A DNA stretch of 64,000 bases, from positions 167,237 to 231,236 of the forward strand of contig JAAVEO010000009.1 in NCBI GenBank assembly GCA_014801225.1. Reading direction: 5' to 3'. The DNA is from Bacteroides sp. Its GTDB lineage: Bacteria; Bacteroidota; Bacteroidia; Bacteroidales; Muribaculaceae. Of the stretch, positions 35,112-44,381 are shown piece after piece. A program made the translations under genes and the position numbers. The stretch's first letter is position 1; every line of letters starts with the position of its first letter. Below the pieces are notes generated by a model. The model was not told the origin of the DNA, did no database searches, and was given only the letters and a program-made list of their open reading frames with translations.

Positions 35112-36020
35112 CTATGGGTTAGGGGTGTCGGCCGGATCTGGGGCCGGAACATTCAGTTTCTCATTTGGCCGTGTGGCGAGTACGGCCTGTTCCGCAGTGG
35201 GGAGAGTTGCTTCCTCAAGGTCTATATCCTCAAGGAATTCCTCGCTGTGAGCCACGGGGGTCTTATCGCGGCGCGTGGCCACTATTTGTCCTCTGAATTT
35301 CACCGAGATAGTGTCATATTCGCTCCAACCCTTATAGGGCATGACTCTACGATACATGAGTAGCAGCATATCACGCTTCTCCGCCAACCGTGTGGTATCG
35401 CCAAAGTTGATGACGTGTCCATGGATTCTCGGCACAAGAATCAGATTATGAGCATCTCGGGCATCTATCATCGCCACCAGGTCTTTCATCTTCGGATCCG
35501 AACTGATAAAGCGTACGAGAGGAAGCACCGTGGATGCCGGAAACATCTTTGTGAAGTTTCCTTTCACTACAGGCACATCCACAAAGAATTCCGCATTTGA
35601 GTTTATCCGCTTGCCATCTTTGTTGACGTAGTAGCTGCCGTCAGGGCCGAATACGCGTATTTCAGGAATCATCGGCACGATATTGACACGTAATTCTCCT
35701 CCGGGAGTGAGCACACATTCCACACTTTCAAAGTTGCTGAAAGAAGTGAGATAGCGCTGGATGTCAGCTGTATTGATAGTATTCAGTTGCGCTCCGATTA
35801 TTTTTCCTTTGTATTTTTCAAGCTCATCGAGCACACCGCGCTTTGTGATGGAGTCGGCGCTTGTGGCGGAGGCTATCCTCACATCGATACCCACACACTT
35901 ATGACGCGCCGCCTCGCTGTGGGCCCAGAAAGATATCCAGACCAGATAGCAAAGCATCGCGGAAAGAAGTACCCACTTCAATACTGTGGGCCAAATGCGT
36001 GAACGTGTCGGCATCGTCAT
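35112..36020 (-). CDS. ftsQ: Cell division protein FtsQ/DivIB
   Basis: 302 residues. There is one membrane helix at about 12-32 (VLKWVLLSAMLCYLVWISFWA), then a POTRA-like region (residues about 40-115) with ITKRGVLDELEKYKGKIIGAQLNTINTADI, and a periplasmic beta domain. It links early and late division proteins. The start overlaps the murC stop as ATGA. Sequence conservation is low in this family, so the call rests on topology and on its place between murC and ftsA. Confidence 0.88.
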   Translation of the reverse strand: MTMPTRSRIWPTVLKWVLLSAMLCYLVWISFWAHSEAARHKCVGIDVRIASATSADSITKRGVLDELEKYKGKIIGAQLNTINTADIQRYLTSFSNFESVECVLTPGGELRVNIVPMIPEIRVFGPDGSYYVNKDGKRINSNAEFFVDVPVVKGNFTKMFPASTVLPLVRFISSDPKMKDLVAMIDARDAHNLILVPRIHGHVINFGDTTRLAEKRDMLLLMYRRVMPYKGWSEYDTISVKFRGQIVATRRDKTPVAHSEEFLEDIDLEEATLPTAEQAVLATRPNEKLNVPAPDPADTPNP

Positions 36021-37480
36021 TTTTCAGAGTGGACGCATTCTCCGGATTTCTCCAGGATTTGCTTAATATCGGGTAGCAATCGGTCAATGTCTGCAGCTCC
36101 CAATGTCATTAAAATCTCAAAATTACTATTTTTTATCAGATTCAGCAAATCTTTTCGCTCACAATAGCATTTTTCTCCCGATTTCACTTTGTCAAGTATG
36201 ATCGAGGTGTCCACCCCGGGTATCGGAAGTTCTCTTGCGGGATATATTTCCGGCATTATCACACGGTCGGCACCGGAGAGAGCTTCCGCGAATTCATCCG
36301 CGAAATCGCGTGTGCGGGTGTAGAGATGAGGCTGGAAGATCACACACAGTTTCCGCCCCGGATACAGTTTCTTCACAGATGCTATCGAGGCTTTTACCTC
36401 ATTAGGGCTGTGGGCATAGTCATCGATGAGAACGGGAGTGCCTCCCTTTCCGTCCATCCATATCTCGAAACGTCGTTTCGCTCCCATAAAATCACCGAGT
36501 CCGAGTCTTATATCCTCCTCCGTGGCACCCGCTTCAATAGCGGCCGCGGCGGCTGCCACAGCGTTATCGACGTTGATTTCCACAGGTGCTCCGAGTTTGA
36601 TATCTTTGATACGTAAATCCTCGGGGCCTGCGAGTGTGAAGGATAGTGTCCCTTCGCCGTAAGTGATATCTTCAGCGTGCCAGTCGCCACCGTCATGTGC
36701 GCTATATGTGAGTACGCGCACTCCGGGCTGTGTGCGGGGCACGAGTTTCAGGCCGGTATGCACCAGCAGAAGTCCTCCCGGACGTATAAGCGATGTGAAA
36801 TGGGCGAAACTCTCCAGATAATTCTCCTCGTTTCCGTAGATATCGAGATGGTCGGGATCGGTGGAGGTGATGATGGCAATGAAAGGGGAGAGGTGATGAA
36901 AGGATCGGTCATATTCATCCGCCTCGATTACAGAAAAAGGCGAACCCTGTGTCAGCACAAGATTAGAGCCCACGTTACGCAGTATTCCTCCTAAGAAGGC
37001 ATTGCAACCTTGTTTCGATCTCCTAAGGACGTTTGCCACCATGGAGGATGTGGTGGTCTTACCGTGACTCCCGGCTACACAGATAGCATCCGTATGACGG
37101 GTCACCAGTCCGAGCAACGCGGCACGTTTCACTACCTTGAAGCCCCCGTTTCGGAAGAATGTGAGTATGCGGTTGTCGGTTGGGACAGCCGGGGTGTACA
37201 CCACCAATGTCTTTTCAGGGTCACGGAATTCTTCGCCTATAAGAGTAGGATCATCATCATAGATTATACGGGCCCCTTCCTTCTCCATTTCAAGGGTAAG
37301 AGCGCTTGGCGTACGGTCATATCCCCCTACGGCTGAGCCTTTCGAAAGATAATATCTCTCGAGATTGGTCATACCGATACCTCCGGCGCCTACGAAAAAG
37401 AGTGCGTCGGGTATATTCCCCTCAGTCATATCGACAGAGTTGGAGGAGGGAGATGTCTGCGTTTCGTTGTTCATCTTCAT
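36017..37480 (-). CDS. murC: UDP-N-acetylmuramate-L-alanine ligase
   Basis: 487 residues. The Rossmann start FVGAGGIGMTNLERYYL near residue 30, the ATP loop VAGSHGKTTTSSMVANVL near 135 and the C-terminal DDYAHSPNEVKA near 360 mark MurC. It adds L-Ala to UDP-MurNAc. It overlaps both neighbours (murG upstream and ftsQ downstream) by 4 nt, a tightly coupled block. Confidence 0.96.
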   Translation of the reverse strand: MKMNNETQTSPSSNSVDMTEGNIPDALFFVGAGGIGMTNLERYYLSKGSAVGGYDRTPSALTLEMEKEGARIIYDDDPTLIGEEFRDPEKTLVVYTPAVPTDNRILTFFRNGGFKVVKRAALLGLVTRHTDAICVAGSHGKTTTSSMVANVLRRSKQGCNAFLGGILRNVGSNLVLTQGSPFSVIEADEYDRSFHHLSPFIAIITSTDPDHLDIYGNEENYLESFAHFTSLIRPGGLLLVHTGLKLVPRTQPGVRVLTYSAHDGGDWHAEDITYGEGTLSFTLAGPEDLRIKDIKLGAPVEINVDNAVAAAAAAIEAGATEEDIRLGLGDFMGAKRRFEIWMDGKGGTPVLIDDYAHSPNEVKASIASVKKLYPGRKLCVIFQPHLYTRTRDFADEFAEALSGADRVIMPEIYPARELPIPGVDTSIILDKVKSGEKCYCERKDLLNLIKNSNFEILMTLGAADIDRLLPDIKQILEKSGECVHSEK

Positions 37481-38592
37481 TTTTTGTTGGCGGCTATGAT
37501 GCTTTCCACTCGGTCGGCTATCTTCTCATCGCTGTCGCGGAGAGCAAGCTCGAGTATATTCTCTTTCATTGATGCGAGGAGGGAGGGATCGGACATAATC
37601 CTTAGTATCTCGCCGGTGAGTCTTTCGCGTGCCTCTGCATCCGGAATCATCACGGCGGCGTCACGTGTGGAGAGCGCCATTGCATTCTTTGTCTGATGAT
37701 CCTCGGCTACATTGGGAGAGGGCACGAGTATACAGGGCTTTCCAAGTAACTCAAGTTCGCTAATGGAGCCCGCTCCGGCTCTGGAGACCACCAGATCGGC
37801 AGCGGCATACGCTGCGGCCATATCGCTCACGAAAGGAGTGACCACTACTCCGGTCTTCCCCTTGGACGCTTTTTGAGCACGGTCGCCGAAGTTCTTGCCG
37901 GTCTGCCATATCACTTGCAAGCCGGCATCGCAAAGGCGGCTCAGACCCTCTTCCATACTCTCGTTGAGTGTGCGGGCTCCCAGACTGCCGCCGATCACGA
38001 GCACAGTCGGTCTATCCGGCGCGAGTCCGAAGCGTTGGCGGGCATCTTCTTTAGCTTCATGATTATCAAGAAGATCTTTTCTTACCGGATTTCCTGTCTT
38101 CACTATTTTATTGGCCGGGAAGAATCTCTCCATACCGTCGTAGGCCACACAGATAGCCTGAGCGTTTTTAGCCAGAAGCTTGTTGGTTACTCCGGCGTAA
38201 GAATTCTGTTCCTGCAGCAGAGTCGGCACTCCGGCCTTTTGGGCTGCTTTAAGCGTAGGCCCGGAAGCATATCCTCCCACGCCGATTGCGATATCCGGCT
38301 CGAACTCTTTCACTATTCTGCGAGCCATATTCAAGCTTTTTCTCAGTTTGAATAGTACGGATATATTCTTAAGCAGGTGCTTACGGTCGAACCCTGCTAC
38401 GGGGAGACCGATAATCTTATACCCCGCGGCAGGCACACGCTCCATTTCCATTCTGTTATCGGCTCCAACGAAGAGAATCTCCGCATCGAGTCGAGTACGC
38501 AATATATTGGCTATGGAGAGGGCGGGGAAGATGTGGCCTCCTGTGCCGCCTCCGCTGATAAGCACCTTCGGGCGCCGTCTGTTCTGGCTCAT
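37477..38592 (-). CDS. murG: UDP-GlcNAc:lipid I N-acetylglucosaminyltransferase
   Basis: 371 residues. Signature ISGGGTGGHIFPALSIAN near residue 12, VGGYASGPTLKAAQKAGVPTLLQEQNSYAG near 105, VIGGSLGARTLNE near 200 and SRAGAGSISELELLGKP near 270. It makes lipid II from lipid I at the inner face of the membrane. It starts 14 nt after the ftsW stop. Confidence 0.97.
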   Translation of the reverse strand: MSQNRRRPKVLISGGGTGGHIFPALSIANILRTRLDAEILFVGADNRMEMERVPAAGYKIIGLPVAGFDRKHLLKNISVLFKLRKSLNMARRIVKEFEPDIAIGVGGYASGPTLKAAQKAGVPTLLQEQNSYAGVTNKLLAKNAQAICVAYDGMERFFPANKIVKTGNPVRKDLLDNHEAKEDARQRFGLAPDRPTVLVIGGSLGARTLNESMEEGLSRLCDAGLQVIWQTGKNFGDRAQKASKGKTGVVVTPFVSDMAAAYAAADLVVSRAGAGSISELELLGKPCILVPSPNVAEDHQTKNAMALSTRDAAVMIPDAEARERLTGEILRIMSDPSLLASMKENILELALRDSDEKIADRVESIIAANKK

Positions 38593-38606
38593 ATTTCTAT
38601 CTTTTT

Positions 38607-40019
38607 TCAGCGGGTGCCATCCAAGGAGACACCCTGTTCTTGGGTTATTTCTTTCACGTATCCGCTCACATTGGCCGCCTGCATATCATCGGGAGTGGCC
38701 CGTAGTTCAGCCTTTATCTCGCGTTTATCGCCGCTGGTCACGGCATATTTGCTGACAGAGAGCATGATTCCTATAGTACAGGACATCACTATTACTGATG
38801 TGCCTCCCTTGGATATCAATGGCAACGGCTGTCCCGACACGGGAAAAAGTCCCGTCACGATAGCCATGTGTACAAGCGCCTGACTCACGATGAGCACCGC
38901 GCATCCCATGATAAGGAAGGCCGGGAAAGCTCGTGAACATCGGTAGGCCAGATGGCCGGCACGTCCTAACAGGCAGAGATAGAGCACAAGAAGCACGACT
39001 CCTCCTACAAACCCTGTATCTTCCACGATAATGGAATAAATATAGTCGGAGAAGGCGAGGGGCAGACGTGCGCTCTCACGTGAATTGCCGGGACCCTGAC
39101 CTATCAACCCTCCGTTGGCTTGTGCGAATTTGGAGAAAATCACCTGTCGGTTGAAGTCATCGATAGGATCATCAGGATCCACACCCTCTAAAAAGCGGGT
39201 GATACGTCCTTTCTGGGTGCGGGTGCGGTCGATATTGTGACTGTTATCGGCTATCTGTTCGGTAGCTGAGAGGCGGTCGAAGTCAGATCCTTTGTCATTC
39301 TCATATTTCACTATCCAAAGCACACCGGCGCAGATGGCGTAGATAGCGAATATCATTCCCAGCTTGCGCCATTGTATATTGCCGATAAGGAACATACTGA
39401 TGCTTATTATCATCAGAAGGATAGTATTGGTCAGACCGTTACGCCATAGACATGCGCCGAATGCGATCACTACTACCGCTACCTGTATAACACCGATTGT
39501 GGTCACGCCGCGTGGCTCCTGATTGCGACCGAGAATTGTGGCTAACAATACAAGCACTGTCAGTTTCACTATCTCTGCGGGCTGGATAGTGATTCCTGCG
39601 ACATTGATGGCTCGCTGAGCGCCGTTGATTTCCACTCCGAAATACGATGAGAATAGCAGCAACCCGAGGGAAAGTATGGCCACGGGCCACGCATATTTGC
39701 GCAATATCATGTAATTGATGCGCTGCAGGGCTATCACACATCCGAAACCGAGCAACAGAAAGATACCGTGGCGTATCAGCGGGGAATACACGTTGGCACT
39801 CGACACCTCTGTGGAGGAGGCACTGAAAAGCTCCACTACTGAGATGACGAGCAACATGATATAGATACCCCAGATATAGGGATCGGCTTTCTGCACATTG
39901 GTCGGAGTGGCATCGGGCTTGCGTTTGCGGCGCATTCGGGAGGCTACGCTTTGGGTCGTATCCTCCACGGCTACTCCGTCGATTGTCTCTTTGATGAGGA
40001 TTCCGTCTTCTTTTTCCAT
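38607..40019 (-). CDS. ftsW: SEDS-family peptidoglycan polymerase FtsW
   Basis: 470 residues with about ten membrane helices. Conserved SEDS pieces include GAQRAINVAGITIQPAEIVKLTVL near residue 130 and GLFPVSGQPLPLISKGGTS near 395. Together with FtsI it polymerises septal glycan strands. The N-terminal 45 residues are an extended, polar, cytoplasmic segment. It precedes murG and follows murD by 54 nt. RodA is excluded by context. Confidence 0.95.
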   Translation of the reverse strand: MEKEDGILIKETIDGVAVEDTTQSVASRMRRKRKPDATPTNVQKADPYIWGIYIMLLVISVVELFSASSTEVSSANVYSPLIRHGIFLLLGFGCVIALQRINYMILRKYAWPVAILSLGLLLFSSYFGVEINGAQRAINVAGITIQPAEIVKLTVLVLLATILGRNQEPRGVTTIGVIQVAVVVIAFGACLWRNGLTNTILLMIISISMFLIGNIQWRKLGMIFAIYAICAGVLWIVKYENDKGSDFDRLSATEQIADNSHNIDRTRTQKGRITRFLEGVDPDDPIDDFNRQVIFSKFAQANGGLIGQGPGNSRESARLPLAFSDYIYSIIVEDTGFVGGVVLLVLYLCLLGRAGHLAYRCSRAFPAFLIMGCAVLIVSQALVHMAIVTGLFPVSGQPLPLISKGGTSVIVMSCTIGIMLSVSKYAVTSGDKREIKAELRATPDDMQAANVSGYVKEITQEQGVSLDGTR

Positions 40020-40073
40020 TGATATGAGTTGAGAGTTAGCGTTGAATATTTTATAGTACAGGGTCGAGGCAAC

Positions 40074-41456
40074 TTAATTGTCGGAGCGGGAAGATGCGAG
40101 CTTCTTCACACAATCCTTGAATTGACGCCCCCGGTCTTCGTAGCTTTTGAAAAGGTCGAAGCTGGCGCAGCAGGGCGATAGAAGCACTGTATCGCCGGAT
40201 TCTGCCAATCGGGCGCACTCTTTGACGGCTTCCTCCACGCTGTGGGTATCGGAAATCACGGCTACCTTACCCTTGAAGAAGTCGAGAAGTTTGGTATTGT
40301 CCTTACCCATGCAGACGATAGCCTTCACTTTCTCTTTCACCAGAGGCTCGATTTCCGTGTAGTCGTTGCCTTTGTCTTTGCCGCCGAGAATGAGCACTGT
40401 CGGAGTGGTCATGCTCTCAAGGGCATACCATGTGGAATTGACATTGGTGGCTTTCGAGTCGTTGACGTATCTTACTCCGCCGATAGTCTCCACATATTCC
40501 AGACGATGCTCCACGGCTTCGAAATCCTCCAGCGATTTGCGGATGCTTTCCTTGCGGATATCGAGCAGGCTGGCAGAGAGTCCGGCGGCCATGGAGTTGA
40601 AAAGGTTATGGAGTCCGGGGAGGGCGAGACGGTCGCGGGGGATATCCCATTCTCCCATCGGGGTCTCGAAATGTATTATGCCCCGTTCATCGGTCCAGGC
40701 CGCGCTCCCCTCCTCCTTGAATTCACTGAAAGGAAGCGACATCGCTTCTGTCTGCACTGCCTTTATCTGGGACTGAATCACGGGATCGTCATGCCAATAG
40801 ATGAAATAATCATCCTTACCCTGATTTTGAAGGATACGGAATTTCGCTGCCACATAGTTTTCCATCTTATGGTCATAACGGTCCATGTGGTCGGGGGTGA
40901 TGTTGAGCATCACAGCTATATCCGCCTTGAAATCATACATATTCTCAAGCTGGAAGCTAGAGAGTTCTATCACATATACTTCGTGGGGATCGAGCGCCAC
41001 CTGAAGAGCCAGGCTCTTACCCACATTTCCGGCCAGACCTACATCAAGACCGGCTTCGCGAAGAATGTGATATATGAGAAGGGTAGTGGTGGTCTTGCCG
41101 TTGCTGCCGGTGATACACACCATTTTTGAGGTAGTGTAACGTCCGGCGAATTCTATTTCCGATAGGATGGGGGTCCCTTTATCTGCCAAACGCTTCACGA
41201 GCGGGGCATAAGGGGGTATACCGGGACTTTTCACCACGATATCAGCCTCCATTATCTTCTCCTCGGAATGACCGTTCTCTTCATAGGGAATACCATGGGC
41301 ATCAAGGAGATTTTTGTATTTTTCGGATATCGGACCTGAATCGCTCACGAGCACATCCATCCCTTTCACGCGGCCCAGCACAGCAGCTCCGGCACCACTC
41401 TCTCCGGCACCGAGCACCACCAGACGTGTATCTCTCTCTGTATTATCGCTTGACAT
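40074..41456 (-). CDS. murD: UDP-N-acetylmuramoyl-L-alanine-D-glutamate ligase
   Basis: 460 residues. N-terminal VVLGAGESGAGAAVLG, ATP loop ITGSNGKTTTTLLIYHIL near residue 112, LNITPDHMDRYDHKMENY near 185 and VNDSKATNVNSTWYALE near 325 are all present. It adds D-Glu to UDP-MurNAc-L-Ala. It lies between mraY (26 nt) and ftsW. Confidence 0.96.
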   Translation of the reverse strand: MSSDNTERDTRLVVLGAGESGAGAAVLGRVKGMDVLVSDSGPISEKYKNLLDAHGIPYEENGHSEEKIMEADIVVKSPGIPPYAPLVKRLADKGTPILSEIEFAGRYTTSKMVCITGSNGKTTTTLLIYHILREAGLDVGLAGNVGKSLALQVALDPHEVYVIELSSFQLENMYDFKADIAVMLNITPDHMDRYDHKMENYVAAKFRILQNQGKDDYFIYWHDDPVIQSQIKAVQTEAMSLPFSEFKEEGSAAWTDERGIIHFETPMGEWDIPRDRLALPGLHNLFNSMAAGLSASLLDIRKESIRKSLEDFEAVEHRLEYVETIGGVRYVNDSKATNVNSTWYALESMTTPTVLILGGKDKGNDYTEIEPLVKEKVKAIVCMGKDNTKLLDFFKGKVAVISDTHSVEEAVKECARLAESGDTVLLSPCCASFDLFKSYEDRGRQFKDCVKKLASSRSDN

Positions 41457-41482
41457 TGTAATATATTGTTTTCTCAGTATAT

Positions 41483-42748
41483 TTATCTAATTTTTAATGT
41501 TACGAAAGTGAGGGCGGCCAATAGGATTCCTACAATCCAGAAGCGTGTCACTATCTTTGATTCCGGTATCGGATTCTTGGGGAAATTCACGAGACAACGG
41601 ATATTTCGGTCGCCGGCCTTCTGGAAATGGTGATGAAGAGGTGTCATCTTGAATACACGTCGACCTTCACCGTATTTTCGCTTGGTGGCCTTGAAATAAG
41701 CCACCTGTACCACAACCGACATATCCTCCAGAAAGAAGATAAGGCAGAGCAGAGGTATAAGCAACTCTTTGCGTATAAGAATGGCGAACACGGCCAAAAT
41801 GCCGCCCAAAGTGAGCGAACCGGTGTCGCCCATGAATACTTGTGCCGGAAAGGCGTTGTACCAGAGGAATCCCACCAGCGCACCGATGAATGCTCCGGCA
41901 TACACCACAAGTTCTTCCGATCCGGGAATATACATGATATTCAGATACCCTGAATATATGATATTACCGCCGAGATAAGCCATCACGGCTAAGGCGACTC
42001 CGATTATTGCCGATGTCCCGGCACATAGTCCGTCGAGCCCATCGGTAAGATTCGCTCCGTTGCTGACAGCCGTCACAGCTACAATCACCACTAAGATAAA
42101 GACTATCCAACCCATTGTCTGAGCGGTCTTAGCATCCTTTATCCAGCTTGTAAGCCACTCATAATTGAAGTTGTTATCTTTTACGAAAGGAATTGTGGTC
42201 TGAGGTGATTTCACAGATTGGTTGGAGACTACTATTTCCGTTTTGTGATCGTTGGTCTCCACTTCATGGTTCTCGCTCATGACGATAGAGGGGGAGAGCC
42301 ACATGGTGACTCCGACCAATAGCCCGAGACCTACCTGGCCGATAATCTTATACTTCCCTTTCAGGCCATCCTTGTTATGATACTTCAGTTTGCGGTAATC
42401 GTCAAGGAAGCCTATGGCTCCCATCCAGAGTGTGGCCACTATCATGAGCAGCATATAGATATTCCCCAAATTGCCGAAAAGCAGACAGGGGATAAGGATA
42501 GAGAGGATTATTATCACTCCTCCCATCGTGGGAGTCCCGGTCTTTTTCATTTGGCCTTCGAGGCCGAGATTACGTACCACTTCGCCAACCTGCATTTTCT
42601 GAAGGCGTCCGATGATATCATGGCCGCAGATGAGAGCCAGGATGAGAGCGAGCGTGAAGGAGATTCCCGCCCGGAATGTGATGTAATCCATCAGATGCCG
42701 TCCGGGGAAGTCCACTTCCTGAAAGAGTCTTAATAGATAATAGAACAT
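41483..42748 (-). CDS. mraY: Phospho-MurNAc-pentapeptide transferase
   Basis: 421 residues, longer than the usual 360 because of an insert of about 60 residues near 165-215 (NHEVETNDHKTEIVVSNQ and neighbours), a feature I associate with Bacteroidetes MraY. Family motifs: GTPTMGGVIIILSILIP near residue 75, DDYRKLKYHNKDGLKGKYK, NGANLTDGLDGL near 232 and TPLHHHFQKAG near 370. It makes lipid I at the membrane. Confidence 0.96.
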   Translation of the reverse strand: MFYYLLRLFQEVDFPGRHLMDYITFRAGISFTLALILALICGHDIIGRLQKMQVGEVVRNLGLEGQMKKTGTPTMGGVIIILSILIPCLLFGNLGNIYMLLMIVATLWMGAIGFLDDYRKLKYHNKDGLKGKYKIIGQVGLGLLVGVTMWLSPSIVMSENHEVETNDHKTEIVVSNQSVKSPQTTIPFVKDNNFNYEWLTSWIKDAKTAQTMGWIVFILVVIVAVTAVSNGANLTDGLDGLCAGTSAIIGVALAVMAYLGGNIIYSGYLNIMYIPGSEELVVYAGAFIGALVGFLWYNAFPAQVFMGDTGSLTLGGILAVFAILIRKELLIPLLCLIFFLEDMSVVVQVAYFKATKRKYGEGRRVFKMTPLHHHFQKAGDRNIRCLVNFPKNPIPESKIVTRFWIVGILLAALTFVTLKIR

Positions 42749-42840
42749 CAGAAAAACTTGATGATATTTTCCGGATGTCCGAAGATGTCCGGAAGATTCG
42801 TATTATACTGTGAAAATGCTTTGTGTTAAAAGGCCTTCAA

Positions 42841-44313
42841 TCAGGCTTCGCCCATTTCTTTAAATGCGTTTAATGCCTCTTCGCGATCATCGAAATGATG
42901 GCGCACACCGTTCACTTCCTGATAAGTCTCATGTCCCTTGCCGGCAATGAGCACCACAGCGCCCTCCGGAGCTGTCTGGAGAGCCGTGCGGATTGCTTCG
43001 CGACGGTCGGTGATGCAGAGCGTGCGGGCCAGCTCCTCGGCGCTGAGTCCGGCTTTCATATCGGCTATGATCGCGGTAGGCTCCTCATCGCGCGGATTAT
43101 CGGAAGTGAGGATAAGACGATCGGAACGGCATGCGGCTTCTCTCGCCATGAGCGGACGTTTGCCATGGTCGCGGTTGCCACCGGCTCCGGTGACGGTGAT
43201 TATATGCCCGTCCGCACCTACAATATCGCGAATAGTGTCAAGCACATTTACCAGGGCATCCGGTGTATGAGCGTAATCCACGATAGCGGTGACTCTCCCG
43301 GAAGCGGAGCGTAGGGTCTGGAAGCGTCCGGCTACAGGCACCAATCTGCTCATATTCACGAGCACTTCTTCCGGATTGAACCCGGTGAGGATGGAGGCTC
43401 CGTAAACAGCTGTGAGGTTATAAGCATTGAAGCGGCCTGTGAATTGTACTTCCACTTCCCGGCCGTTGAGAAGCATCAGAGTGCCGTCAAGGCGTGTCTC
43501 GAGGATACGTCCACGGAAGTCCGCATCCGAACGCAAGGAATAAGTGGATACTTTCGCTTTAGTGTTCTGCACCATATACATCCCGGCCTTGTCATCAGCG
43601 TTCACGAGAGCGAAAGCCGAAGCGGGAAGCATATCGAAGAACATCTTCTTGGCGTTCATATAGTTCTCCACTGTCTTATGATAGTCGAGATGGTCGCGGG
43701 TAAGATTCGAGAATACCCCACCGGCGAAACGCAGTCCTGCGATACGGTGTTGGGCGGCGGCATGGCTCGAAACCTCCATGAATGCGTAGTCGCAGCCGGT
43801 CTCTACCATTCGTGCCAATAATTCGTTGAGTGTCAGGGGATCCGGAGTAGTGTGGGTAGTCGGTATGGCTTCTCCGTCGATATAGTTGCACACCGTGGAA
43901 AGCAATCCGGCTTTATATCCCTCCATGCGGGCCATCTCGTAGAGAAGGGTAGCGGTGGTGGTCTTGCCGTTGGTGCCGGTCACGCCTACGAGCGTAAGTT
44001 TATCCGAGGGGTGGCCATACCATGCCGAGGCAAGTTCGCCAAGTGCTTTGGCGGAATTATCCACACGGATATATGTGATGCCCTTTTCGAGAGTGGCGGG
44101 CAGTTCCTCACATACGATAGCACCCACATGAGCGCTCGCCACTACCGGGATATATTTGTGGCCATCGGTGGTGACACCTCTTACGGCTACGAACATACTT
44201 TCTTTCTCCACCTTGCGCGAATCGCTTTCAAGGCTCACGATGTTCCTGTCGGTATCGCCGATGATTTCGGCAACCTTGATATTTTCCAACAGGCCTGACA
44301 GTTTCACGGTCAT
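42841..44313 (-). CDS. murE: UDP-MurNAc-tripeptide synthetase adding meso-diaminopimelate
   Basis: 490 residues. ATP loop [19 protein letters not shown] near residue 112, [13 protein letters not shown] near 155, [13 protein letters not shown] near 350 and the specificity motif [10 protein letters not shown] near 405; DNPR indicates that meso-DAP, not lysine, is added. The 92-nt gap to mraY is the largest in this part of the cluster. murF is not in the window. Confidence 0.96.
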   Translation of the reverse strand: MTVKLSGLLENIKVAEIIGDTDRNIVSLESDSRKVEKESMFVAVRGVTTDGHKYIPVVASAHVGAIVCEELPATLEKGITYIRVDNSAKALGELASAWYGHPSDKLTLVGVTGTNGKTTTATLLYEMARMEGYKAGLLSTVCNYIDGEAIPTTHTTPDPLTLNELLARMVETGCDYAFMEVSSHAAAQHRIAGLRFAGGVFSNLTRDHLDYHKTVENYMNAKKMFFDMLPASAFALVNADDKAGMYMVQNTKAKVSTYSLRSDADFRGRILETRLDGTLMLLNGREVEVQFTGRFNAYNLTAVYGASILTGFNPEEVLVNMSRLVPVAGRFQTLRSASGRVTAIVDYAHTPDALVNVLDTIRDIVGADGHIITVTGAGGNRDHGKRPLMAREAACRSDRLILTSDNPRDEEPTAIIADMKAGLSAEELARTLCITDRREAIRTALQTAPEGAVVLIAGKGHETYQEVNGVRHHFDDREEALNAFKEMGEA

Positions 44314-44381
44314 ATATATTGTCTGTTTTGTGTTTTCGTTAAAATTTATTCAGCTCTGTCGTTTTTGTTATCTCGCGGATA

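Noticed and set aside
40242-41129. Plus-strand frame of 295 codons opposite murD
   Set aside because: Antisense shadow of murD with a low-complexity, His/Gly-rich translation.
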